Shown: positions 42,367 to 49,756 of the stretch, piece after piece
Layout of the letters: each line of letters opens with the position of its first letter
Position numbering within the stretch: the stretch's first letter is position 1
Origin: an uncultured Clostridia bacterium
Lineage (GTDB): Bacteria; Bacillota; Clostridia; Christensenellales; UBA1242
DNA length: 64,000 nucleotides
NCBI GenBank assembly: GCA_934772525.1
Contig: CAKVMI010000001.1
Coordinates: 186,001-250,000 of the forward strand
Reading direction: 5' to 3'
Notes under the pieces: generated by a model
Seen by the model: only the letters and a program-made list of their open reading frames with translations
Database searches by the model: none
Told to the model about the DNA's origin: nothing
Position numbers and translations under genes: made by a program

Positions 42367-43265
42367 TGAAAACACTTTTTAGTTTAACGACCAGAAACAT
42401 TAAATTGTTTTTTAAAGATAAAGGAATGCTTTTTACATCACTAATTACCCCTATAATTTTACTAATTTTGTATATTACATTTTTAGGTAAAATTTACACC
42501 GATAGTTTTGCGTCTAATGTGCCAGAAGGAGTGAATATTGCAAGCAAGTTAATTGACGGAACGGTGGCGGTTGAATTGGTGTCATCGCTTTTGGCGGTTA
42601 GTTGCATTACGGTTGCGTTTTGCTCGAACCTAATTATGGTACAAGATAAAGCAAATGGCATATATAAAGACTTTTTGGTAGCACCAGTTAATAGTTCTAC
42701 AATATTTTTAGCGTACTTTTTGGGTACATTTTTAACAACATTGATAGTAAGTTTTATTACGTTAGGGCTCGGGTTTATATATATTGCCGTTGCGGGGTGG
42801 TACTTTAATTTTGTAGACATTTTGCTTATTATTGCCGATTGTATTTTGCTTACATTATTTGGTACAGCGTTATCTAGTATAATCAATATGAACTTAAAAA
42901 CCAACGGGCAAGGGACGGCGGTTGGTACAGTTGTTTCGGCGGGATATGGGTTTATTTGCGGAGCGTATATGCCACTTTCTCAATTTGGAGAAGGCTTGCA
43001 AAATGTTTTAAGCTTGCTTCCAAGTACTTATGGAACGAGTCTTATTAGAAACCACTTTATGCGTGGAGTCACTAGAGAAATGCGTGTAAATAATTTCCCT
43101 AGTGAAATTATAGACGGCATAATGAGTAGTGTAGATTGCAATTTGAAGTTTTTTGGAACCAAAGTCACTATGTTTGGATTATATATGGTTTTAATATTAT
43201 CAATTGTAGTAATAATAGGCGGAATACTATTAATTGCAAAACTTAGAAGAAAACATAATTGCTAA
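42366..43265 (+). CDS. ABC-2 type permease (DrrB-like)
   Basis: A 299-residue membrane protein with six hydrophobic segments (about residues 20-40, 70-90, 110-135, 140-165, 185-205 and 265-290), the ABC-2 layout. The typical start RNIKLFFKDKGMLFTSLITPIILLILY and the central GTALSSIINMNL region fit the family. The start codon overlaps the stop of the ATPase gene, so the two are made in equal amounts and should form the dimeric exporter. Substrate unknown. Confidence 0.85.
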   Translation: MKTLFSLTTRNIKLFFKDKGMLFTSLITPIILLILYITFLGKIYTDSFASNVPEGVNIASKLIDGTVAVELVSSLLAVSCITVAFCSNLIMVQDKANGIYKDFLVAPVNSSTIFLAYFLGTFLTTLIVSFITLGLGFIYIAVAGWYFNFVDILLIIADCILLTLFGTALSSIINMNLKTNGQGTAVGTVVSAGYGFICGAYMPLSQFGEGLQNVLSLLPSTYGTSLIRNHFMRGVTREMRVNNFPSEIIDGIMSSVDCNLKFFGTKVTMFGLYMVLILSIVVIIGGILLIAKLRRKHNC

Positions 43266-43317
43266 ATTTTAGTTATGATTTTATAATAAAAGTTATTTTA
43301 ATATAAACAAAAAATAA

Positions 43318-43360
43318 GAATAGACTTGACCTAATTTAATTAGTGAAGGTCTATTTTTTT
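43318..43360 (+). terminator. Terminator of the ABC transporter operon
   Basis: AATAGAC / GTCTATT outer stem with an inner CTAAT/ATTAG, followed by seven Ts. Confidence 0.7.
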
Positions 43361-43460
43361 CGCGAAAAGATAAAACAAATGTTTGAAAATGACACAAAGT
43401 ACCACTTTTGGTGCGTAGCGTATGTTATACTAGCGTTGTAATAAAAAGGAGATAGAACGA

Positions 43461-44120
43461 ATGAAAAAGTATGGAACAAATTTAGGAAAAATTGTAGTGG
43501 GAGAAAGTAACTTTATAACGCTTAGTGAACCAACTTTGGTTGTTGCAAGGCGTACCGAATTAATCTCGGGGCTAATAAATAAAATCTTTTTGGGGTTAGA
43601 AGCAAGCGGAGATGAAATTCAAAAGATTGTGTTTGGTGGTAGTATTGCAGGAGCAAAATGTTTTGTAACCGAAGATGAGATAAATAAAGGAATGGTTGAA
43701 GTGTATAATTACATCAAAACGGTTTCTACATTTTTAAAGTTAAATAGGTGTAAAAATATAGAAGAGTATAACCAAAAGTTTAGAAAAAGCGGAGCAAGGC
43801 TTGTGGTTGTAGTGGAAGATATTGAAAAACTTTCAAGAATGGAAAATTATTCTAAATTTGAAGCGATTATAAACTTTTTGATTACTAAGGCTACTGACAC
43901 TGGTGTGATGGTGATTGCGACGACTTCTCAGATTGAAAGACTTGCTATGGAAGAAAACCTATTTTATAAATTTTCTAATAGGTTAGTTTTTGGTGGGTTT
44001 TCTGGGGATGTGGTAAACAAATTAACTCTTGGGATGTATCATACAACAAAAGGGCTTAATGATAGTGAATTTTATTATATGACAATGAACAAAGGGAATG
44101 GAAGTTTACTTGAGCTATAA
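43461..44120 (+). CDS. FtsK-like ATPase domain without Walker A
   Basis: A 219-residue protein. NRCKNIEEYNQKFRK, the Walker B-like LVVVVEDIEKLSRM, IATTSQIERL and FSNRLVFGGFSGDVVNKLTLG run in the same order as in the FtsK/SpoIIIE motor (RDIEGYN, VVIIDE, IATQRP, RIAF-V-S-DSRTIL). The P-loop is missing: the matching place reads LVVARRTELISGLINKI. It has no membrane domain and no DNA-binding gamma domain. It may be an inactive regulator or a remnant, but its good ribosome site (AAAGGAGATAG) and clean frame suggest it is used. Confidence 0.5.
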   Translation: MKKYGTNLGKIVVGESNFITLSEPTLVVARRTELISGLINKIFLGLEASGDEIQKIVFGGSIAGAKCFVTEDEINKGMVEVYNYIKTVSTFLKLNRCKNIEEYNQKFRKSGARLVVVVEDIEKLSRMENYSKFEAIINFLITKATDTGVMVIATTSQIERLAMEENLFYKFSNRLVFGGFSGDVVNKLTLGMYHTTKGLNDSEFYYMTMNKGNGSLLEL

Positions 44121-44135
44121 AATGCTAGTTAAAAA

Positions 44136-44164
44136 TTGAAATATAAATTGAAGTGTGGTATAAT
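44136..44164 (+). promoter_or_regulatory. Promoter of the WYL regulator gene
   Basis: TTGAAA (44136-44141), 17-base spacer, TATAAT (44159-44164), 30 bases before the ATG. Confidence 0.65.
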
Positions 44165-44193
44165 GGGGTAACGAAAGTTTTGGAGTAAAGACG

Positions 44194-45177
44194 ATGGCTA
44201 TTGAAAGTAATAAAAAATTGTTGCTATTATATGTGCTTGATGTATTAAAAGAATATAGTGATGCCGAACATCAATTAACGCAGGCGGGGATAAGCGAACG
44301 CATAGAAAAGCGTTTTGGGATGCAGTCTGAAAGAAAGGCGATTTCCAGAAATATAGATTTTTTGGTAGATTTTGGGTATGATATTGTGCGTGGTGAAAAG
44401 GGTTACTATTTGTCGGGTAGAGAGTTTGATTCTAGCGAGATAACCTACCTTGTAGATTCGGTGTACTCAAGCAAGGTGCTTCCGCCAAACGCTGTTACCG
44501 AAATTGTAAAAAAACTTGCAGGCTTTTCAAGCGTTTATGAAAGAAAGGCGTATAAACATTTATTCAAACCAATGCTTGATACTGGAGTGAACAAGCAATA
44601 CTTTTTTAATATTGATGTGTTAAATACCGCAATCGAAAAAAGACACAAGGTTAAGTTTGATTATTTGTCTTTTAATTCGGTGGGTGGAAAGGTTAACGAA
44701 GTTCGAAAAAGTCATATAGTGAGTCCGTACTTTATGGTTAATAATAATGGCAAATACTACCTAGTATGCAATAAAGATGGCAAGACTACACTAAGTAATT
44801 ACAAAATTGAAAATATTGTTGATATAGAGGAGTTGGAAGATGATGCAATAAAAATTGAACAGTTTGTTGAAAAAGATAAAAAGTTTGATGAAAACGCCTA
44901 TATAAACGACCATATTTATATGTTTGGTGGAGCGGTTTTAAATGGAAAGATAGAACTTCTCAGTGATAGGGCAATTGGTGTAATTTACGAGTGGTTTGGA
45001 AAGAATACTAGTATAATATCCGAAAATGGTAAAATGGTGGCGTACATAAAGGCGGATGAACAAAGTATTGCTTACTGGGCTCTGCAGTATGCTGAACTTA
45101 TAAAGGTTATAAGCCCAGAAACAGTAGTTTCAAAGATAAAATTATTAATTGATACATTAAAGAAAAATTATGAGTAA
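44194..45177 (+). CDS. WYL-domain transcriptional regulator
   Basis: A 327-residue regulator. Residues 1-75 are a winged helix (LTQAGISERIEKRFGMQSERKAISRNIDFLVDFG in two parts, then the wing RGEKGYYL). Residues about 148-225 are the WYL domain: AIEKRHKVKFDYLSFN, SPYFMVNNNGKYYLVC and LSNYKIENI, with Y-Y-L in place of W-Y-L. The C-terminal 90 residues are the usual WCX extension. WYL proteins sense nucleic acid or nucleotide ligands and often control defence or stress genes; the target here is unknown. Confidence 0.85.
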   Translation: MAIESNKKLLLLYVLDVLKEYSDAEHQLTQAGISERIEKRFGMQSERKAISRNIDFLVDFGYDIVRGEKGYYLSGREFDSSEITYLVDSVYSSKVLPPNAVTEIVKKLAGFSSVYERKAYKHLFKPMLDTGVNKQYFFNIDVLNTAIEKRHKVKFDYLSFNSVGGKVNEVRKSHIVSPYFMVNNNGKYYLVCNKDGKTTLSNYKIENIVDIEELEDDAIKIEQFVEKDKKFDENAYINDHIYMFGGAVLNGKIELLSDRAIGVIYEWFGKNTSIISENGKMVAYIKADEQSIAYWALQYAELIKVISPETVVSKIKLLIDTLKKNYE

Positions 45178-45450
45178 ATTTTAGGCTTTGTGAAAATTAA
45201 TAATTTAAAAAGCAAGTTGCTAGTGAGTAATGAAATAAGAAAAAGCAAGTTATTAAAGATATAAAAAGCAAAATAAATATTTAGTGAATAATATAAAAAG
45301 TAAAAAGCGATTTGAAAAAGATGTAAAAAGTAGGATGAGTATTTAGTGCGTGAAGTAAAAAATCAGGTTACCAAAGTTATAAAAACATTTAATGAATTAG
45401 TGAGAAATGAAATAAACAAAAAGGAAGTTACTAAGAATGTAGAATTGTTA
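45178..45450. repeat. Degenerate AT-rich repeats after the WYL gene
   Basis: Imperfect copies of AAAAAGCAAGTT, ATAAAAAG and TTAGTGA-type strings recur with irregular spacing of about 30-60 bases. No open frame. They may be remains of a repeated gene segment or an expanded intergenic repeat. Confidence 0.35.
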
Positions 45451-45520
45451 GATTAATAATTGGTTGTTATTTTACTTGATGAAAAAAAATAAAATAGTAG
45501 ATATAAAAAATAAAATATAA

Positions 45521-45550
45521 AAACCGTTTACCTTAAAGTAAGCGGTTTTT
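45521..45550 (+). terminator. Hairpin terminator downstream of the WYL gene
   Basis: AAACCGTTTAC / GTAAGCGGTTT with one G-U and a 6-base loop, then TTTTT. Between it and 45827 no gene is seen. Confidence 0.8.
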
Positions 45551-45827
45551 GTTATTATTGTTTATTTGATGTTATTTTTTGTTGGTTATTGAAGTGTAGA
45601 TTTTGTATGTTAGGATGTAATTTTATTGAATATTAATTGATAGTTTATAGGTTATTGATTTGTGGTTGTTGTTATGTAGGTTTGTGGTTTGTAATTCTAT
45701 CTTAAAGAATTATTAAGCGGGTTTAGTTAATTGAATTAAAAAACAAACTTAATATGTCTTTTTAGATGTATAATTTGTGGCTTGATAATTTGGTTAGTTA
45801 ATAAAAGAAGATAGATTAGTTATGCTT

Positions 45828-46496
45828 TTATAAATTTTCGGTTTGGTCGGTAATTTGCTTTTGTGATTGGTCGGAGGGTGGGAGCTGTGATTGGTCACGA
45901 GCAGATTGTTGCACTTTAGAGCGTGGACTTAAACCTTGCCAAAGAACGATTGAAATTTGAACGGGTACGCCGATTATAAAAATTAACCATACTTTATAGT
46001 TTATAAAACTTAAATACAAACTTGCGAGAAAACTCCAAATAAATAGGGAATTTATATAAATGTAAAATTTTCGTTTGCCCCACTTAAAATTAAATACACC
46101 AAGAACCATACAAGAAATTGGAACCGCCCATATAAAGACTACCCAAAGATTTTTGTTTAGGTTTACTTGGGTATATACGTATACAACGGTTGCAATAAAC
46201 CAAACAACGGTAACGGCAAGTGCGGTAATAGAAATTTTGTTGTTATTGTTGGCCTTTGGGATGGTTAGGTCTTGCTTTTCTTCAAAAGAGCCTTCGGTAA
46301 GTAGATAATCTACTTTTACATTAAACATATCGGCGATTTGTTTTAGCACGTCAATGCTAGGAATGCTTTCGCCCCGCTCCCATTTACTAATTGCTTTGTC
46401 GGTGTAGTTTAGTCGTTCGGCAAATTCGGCCTGGGTAAGTTTTTCCTTTTTTCTTAAATCGGTGATATTTTGTGCAATAATATTCTTTAATTCCAT
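45828..46496 (-). CDS. XRE-type HTH regulator with membrane domain
   Basis: A 222-residue protein on the opposite strand. Residues 1-66 are a Cro/C1-type HTH (ITDLRKKEKLTQAEFAERL, DKAISKWERGESIPS, ADMFNVKVDYLL). Then come four hydrophobic segments (about 88-108, 117-135, 145-165 and 168-188) and a hydrophilic Gln/Ser/Asp tail with repeated DQSQ. HTH proteins with membrane parts of this kind in Bacillota often sense envelope stress. The -10 box lies only nine bases before the ATG and no ribosome site is present, so the mRNA seems leaderless. Confidence 0.82.
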   Translation of the reverse strand: MELKNIIAQNITDLRKKEKLTQAEFAERLNYTDKAISKWERGESIPSIDVLKQIADMFNVKVDYLLTEGSFEEKQDLTIPKANNNNKISITALAVTVVWFIATVVYVYTQVNLNKNLWVVFIWAVPISCMVLGVFNFKWGKRKFYIYINSLFIWSFLASLYLSFINYKVWLIFIIGVPVQISIVLWQGLSPRSKVQQSARDQSQLPPSDQSQKQITDQTENL

Positions 46497-46505
46497 AGTA
46501 ATTAT

Positions 46506-46533
46506 ATTATAACATAAATTTTTAGTGAGTCAA
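46506..46533 (-). promoter_or_regulatory. Promoter of the HTH regulator gene
   Basis: On the minus strand, TTGACT (46528-46533), 16-base spacer, TATAAT (46506-46511). The expected start of transcription is about 3 bases before the ATG. Confidence 0.75.
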
Positions 46534-46883
46534 GTAAATTTGGTGTGGGTAAAATATTGAAGTTTATAATTTTCATTATTGCTTTTTTAGGTTGTAAAAT
46601 TGATATAAATATAAATTATGGTCAATTGGGTGGGTTATAATTGTAGGACGTTATCAATTAAAATAGTTTAAATAAATTTAAGTGGGTGAAATAAAAAAAT
46701 AGAAAGCCGACAAATGCAAAATGCAAGTAGATTATTTTGTAAACTCTGGGTAGCTTAGAAAAAATTTGTTAGTAGACCGAAAAAACAAATAATAGAGTAT
46801 AAATTGTTGTAGATTATTACACAAAAATATAAAATACATAATGTAAAGTAATTATGCTTTATAAAAATTTTTGGAGTTGTGTT
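46534..46883. other. Intergenic region, nothing recognised
   Basis: About 350 AT-rich bases between the divergent HTH and thioesterase genes. No gene and no clear promoter for the thioesterase seen. Confidence 0.4.
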
Positions 46884-47627
46884 ATGCGAAATTATATAAA
46901 AAAGAGTTTTATAATAAAGGAATCTAATTTAGATTGTTACAACAAATTATCGTATTTTGAACTTATGAAAATGCTAGAAGAAGTTGCGGGGTTGCATTCT
47001 GCAAGTATGGGGATGAGTATGAGTGACTTAAAAAATAAGGACAATGGTTCGTGGGTAATATCAAAAATTAAAATAGATTTTGCTGGCGAATTTCCAGTGT
47101 CTGGCGAAAAGTTACAAGTATTTAGTTATCCTACAAAGCCAACGCTTATTAAAAATGAACGAAACTTTGTTTTAAATGTAAATGGTAAACCTTTTGCTAA
47201 TGTGTGTTCGGTTTGGTGTATTATAGATATTGATACGAGAAAATCTATTTTAACAACTAAACTAAATAGCTTACCTAAAAACTTTAAGTTTCATAAAAAT
47301 GAACTTGATAATATGAAGTTTTTGAGTGTGGATAAAAGCATTTTACAAAACACCGAAGCGGTTTTGTATGAAAAGCAAGTAGAACTATCTGACCTTGATA
47401 TAAATAATCACTTGAATAATTGCGTCTATACAAAAATTGTGGTTGACGCTTTAGGTAAAGAATTTTTTGATAATGTAAATGTTAAAAGTTATGAAGTGCA
47501 TTTTTTGAAGGAAGTACTACTTAAAGAAAAAATAGAAGTTAGTATAAAAAATATTGAAAATAGATATTTTGTGATTGGTAAGGTGGAAAACGAAAATGTG
47601 TTTGTTGCGATTGTGGAAACCTTTTAA
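46884..47627 (+). CDS. Acyl-ACP thioesterase (FatA/FatB-like)
   Basis: A 247-residue double hotdog protein. The ATG at 46884 is preceded by TTGGAG seven bases upstream, and an in-frame ATG at 46854 has no site. The N-terminal hotdog includes YFELMKMLEEVAGLHSASMG and VSGEKLQVFSYP; the second has the catalytic D-x-N-x-H-x-N pattern DINNHLNNCVYTKIV. Such enzymes cut acyl chains from acyl carrier protein and set chain length of released fatty acids. It stands alone, with no fatty acid synthesis gene beside it. Confidence 0.82.
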   Translation: MRNYIKKSFIIKESNLDCYNKLSYFELMKMLEEVAGLHSASMGMSMSDLKNKDNGSWVISKIKIDFAGEFPVSGEKLQVFSYPTKPTLIKNERNFVLNVNGKPFANVCSVWCIIDIDTRKSILTTKLNSLPKNFKFHKNELDNMKFLSVDKSILQNTEAVLYEKQVELSDLDINNHLNNCVYTKIVVDALGKEFFDNVNVKSYEVHFLKEVLLKEKIEVSIKNIENRYFVIGKVENENVFVAIVETF

Positions 47628-47962
47628 ATTTCAGTACGGGAATTTGGCTTTTAAAAAACTCAAAACAAATTATAATTTTTGTGATAAATTTATGTAATTT
47701 TGATAATATCAGAAAATATCAAACTCAAAATGGGCTTAAAAATGGCATTATTTGGGTAATTGCACACAAAACGAATAGTAAGTTGGGTTGGTCGGAAGTG
47801 TCAAAAGTCTGGGGTAAATTTAATTTAATTTTAGTATAAAAATTCGATTAAATTTTGTTTTTTGTGGTAATGGAAAATAAAAATTAATGCTGTTTGATTT
47901 TAAAGAGAAACCACAAAAAATATTTACAATTTCACTAAAAATTTTAAAATTGATTAAAATGC
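47628..47962. other. Intergenic region, nothing recognised
   Basis: AT-rich, stops in all frames. No strong hairpin with T run; upstream of the kinase promoter at 47963. Confidence 0.4.
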
Positions 47963-47992
47963 TTGCACTACTAAAAATTTTTGTGATAGACT
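47963..47992 (+). promoter_or_regulatory. Promoter of the P-loop kinase gene
   Basis: TTGCAC (47963-47968), 18-base spacer and TAGACT (47987-47992), with an upstream TG that makes an extended -10. Confidence 0.5.
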
Positions 47993-48029
47993 ATCCATTG
48001 TAAAAGTTTTTTTGAAAAAGGAAATTACT

Positions 48030-48572
48030 ATGGATAAGTTTAAACTGGTTGTAATTATAAACGGAAGGGGTGGAGTTGGAAAAGATACATTCTGCAACGT
48101 TATTTCAGATTGCTATAATGTATTAAATGTTTCAAGCATTGACCCTGTTAAAGAAATTGCAAGAACGGTAGGTTGGCAAAACGGCAAGGAATTTAAAGAC
48201 CGTAAATTTTTGTCGGATATGAAAAGTCTTTTGGTGGAATACAATGATTATCCAACCCAATATCTTTTGAGCGAATACAAAAGATTTATGGAAGATGATA
48301 TCTATCAAGTTATGTTTGTGCATATTAGAGAACCAAAGGAAATTGAAAAGTTTAGAGAGTTGATTGATGGTAGATGTATAACTTTAAAGATAACTAGGTC
48401 GGATATTGAAAATGTTGTATTTGGAAATTCTTCAGATGACAATGTGGACGATTATAATTATGATTATACCTATCATAATGATACTCCGCTTGAAAGCGTT
48501 TCACTTGAAATGTTAAAATATTTTAACACCATTTTGGATAGTGAAAAATTAAAAGAGTTTCCGCACAGATAA
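48030..48572 (+). CDS. P-loop nucleotide kinase-like protein
   Basis: A 180-residue cytosolic protein. Walker A is GRGGVGKDT (about residues 11-19), with the K-D-T ending common in deoxynucleoside monophosphate kinases and dephospho-CoA kinase-like proteins. The next blocks SSIDPVKEIARTVGW and HIREPKEIEKFRELI fit substrate and lid regions of such kinases (IREP is typical). The Asp-rich segment (SSDDNVDDYNYDYTYHND) precedes the final strand. The ATG at 48030 (AAAGGAAA upstream) is preferred over a TTG at 48012. The real substrate is unknown. Confidence 0.72.
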   Translation: MDKFKLVVIINGRGGVGKDTFCNVISDCYNVLNVSSIDPVKEIARTVGWQNGKEFKDRKFLSDMKSLLVEYNDYPTQYLLSEYKRFMEDDIYQVMFVHIREPKEIEKFRELIDGRCITLKITRSDIENVVFGNSSDDNVDDYNYDYTYHNDTPLESVSLEMLKYFNTILDSEKLKEFPHR

Positions 48573-48604
48573 AATTTAGTTAAATTTTTTGGAGGGTCAA
48601 GTTG

Positions 48605-49069
48605 ATGCAATTTAGAACAAAGTTAGATGAAAATATGCAAAAGGAATTGATTAGAGTTCCTCGTATATTTGCAATTGTAATTTCGGTTTTGGGTTTTGTC
48701 GGAATAGTATTTACGGTGTCTGTTATTGTTTTTACGGGTAGTGATGATAATCAATTTTTGGAATACTTCTTTGCTGCAATATTTGCAATGGGGCTAGTAC
48801 TTATTTTTACTTATGGGCGAATAATTAAAAACTTTAGTAAGATTAATAAAGAAAACGAGTATACAATTTATGATGAGTATATGGAGATTAAGACCTATTA
48901 TCACGGAGAAGTAGAGACCACTTGTAAGTTGTATTATTCGGATGCCTTTAAAATAAGAGAAAGCAAAAGATATATATTTGTTTATCAAGATAATATGCGT
49001 GCTTTTCCAATGGAAAAAGCGAATGTTCCAGACCTTGAGAGATTAAAGGAAGTATTAAAATTAAAGTAA
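48605..49069 (+). CDS. YcxB-like membrane protein, small
   Basis: A 154-residue protein with two hydrophobic segments (about residues 19-42 and 53-75) and a strand-rich C-terminal domain of the YcxB type (YTIYDEYMEIKTYYHGEVE, YYSDAFKIRESKRYIFVY, then an AFPMEKA end). Strong ribosome site GGAGG; either TTG at 48602 or ATG at 48605 can be the start. It follows the kinase gene by about 30 bases, so it is probably co-transcribed. Function of the domain is unknown. Confidence 0.7.
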   Translation: MQFRTKLDENMQKELIRVPRIFAIVISVLGFVGIVFTVSVIVFTGSDDNQFLEYFFAAIFAMGLVLIFTYGRIIKNFSKINKENEYTIYDEYMEIKTYYHGEVETTCKLYYSDAFKIRESKRYIFVYQDNMRAFPMEKANVPDLERLKEVLKLK

Positions 49070-49140
49070 TGAGTGGTCGACATCTGTTGGGTCATTTCAT
49101 TTTGATACGTGATGTACAATTAAATAATCTATAATGAATA

Positions 49141-49175
49141 AATCTTTAGCGTAATTTATTGCTAGAGATTTTTTG
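49141..49175 (+). terminator. Terminator after the YcxB-like gene
   Basis: AATCTTTAGC / GCTAGAGATT with one G-U, 10-base loop, then TTTTT. Confidence 0.8.
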
Positions 49176-49468
49176 TTACTGAAAATAAATATTTCAGATT
49201 TTAAAGTATCTAAAAAGTGTGAAAATGTTGGAGAGATTATTGTTGCTGAGAATAGTTTTTTGATGATTAGTTAGGGTTTGAAAAATGTACATTAGCGGAA
49301 ATAATTTTTTTAAAAATTTGAGACTTTGCAGAGTTTGAAAAGGTTATAATTACTAGAAGTGTTTTTGATATTTAAAAGAATTTTGATTGGGTTTAGATAG
49401 CGGTAAAAACACGGGCTAATTGCTCGAAAATTTTTGAATTACTGAATAATAACAACCGCAAAAAGTGT
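49176..49468. other. Intergenic region upstream of topoisomerase gene
   Basis: No gene seen on either strand; AT-rich with scattered TTGAAA-like strings. Confidence 0.35.
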
Positions 49469-49498
49469 TTGCAAATTGGGGCTTATATATGTTATAAT
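49469..49498 (+). promoter_or_regulatory. Promoter of the topoisomerase subunit gene
   Basis: TTGCAA (49469-49474), 18-base spacer, TATAAT (49493-49498). The leader is about 250 bases and holds two TTAAGGAGAT strings (about 49712 and 49738); the second serves the start codon, with an unusually long gap of 12 bases. Confidence 0.6.
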
Positions 49499-49756
49499 TC
49501 TATTATGAATAAATAATTCCCTTACTTTTTTATAAGATGTTTTAAGTGGAGCGTCAATGCTTAAATTCGGTATGAGTTTCGAGTGCAAGAATTGGTTTTG
49601 AAGTAATTTAAAACGAAAAAAAATATAAGTACCGAAAAACAAGTTTTATAACTTTTTATTCAAACAAAATTTTTAAAATTAAAGCGTTAAAAATGAACAC
49701 TTTGTAAAAAATTAAGGAGATAGAAAAACACTTTTCTTAAGGAGATTTTATTTTCA

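Noticed and set aside
45178..45827. Degraded gene after the WYL regulator
   Set aside because: No frame could be rebuilt; only AT-rich strings recur, so it is listed as a degenerate repeat region.
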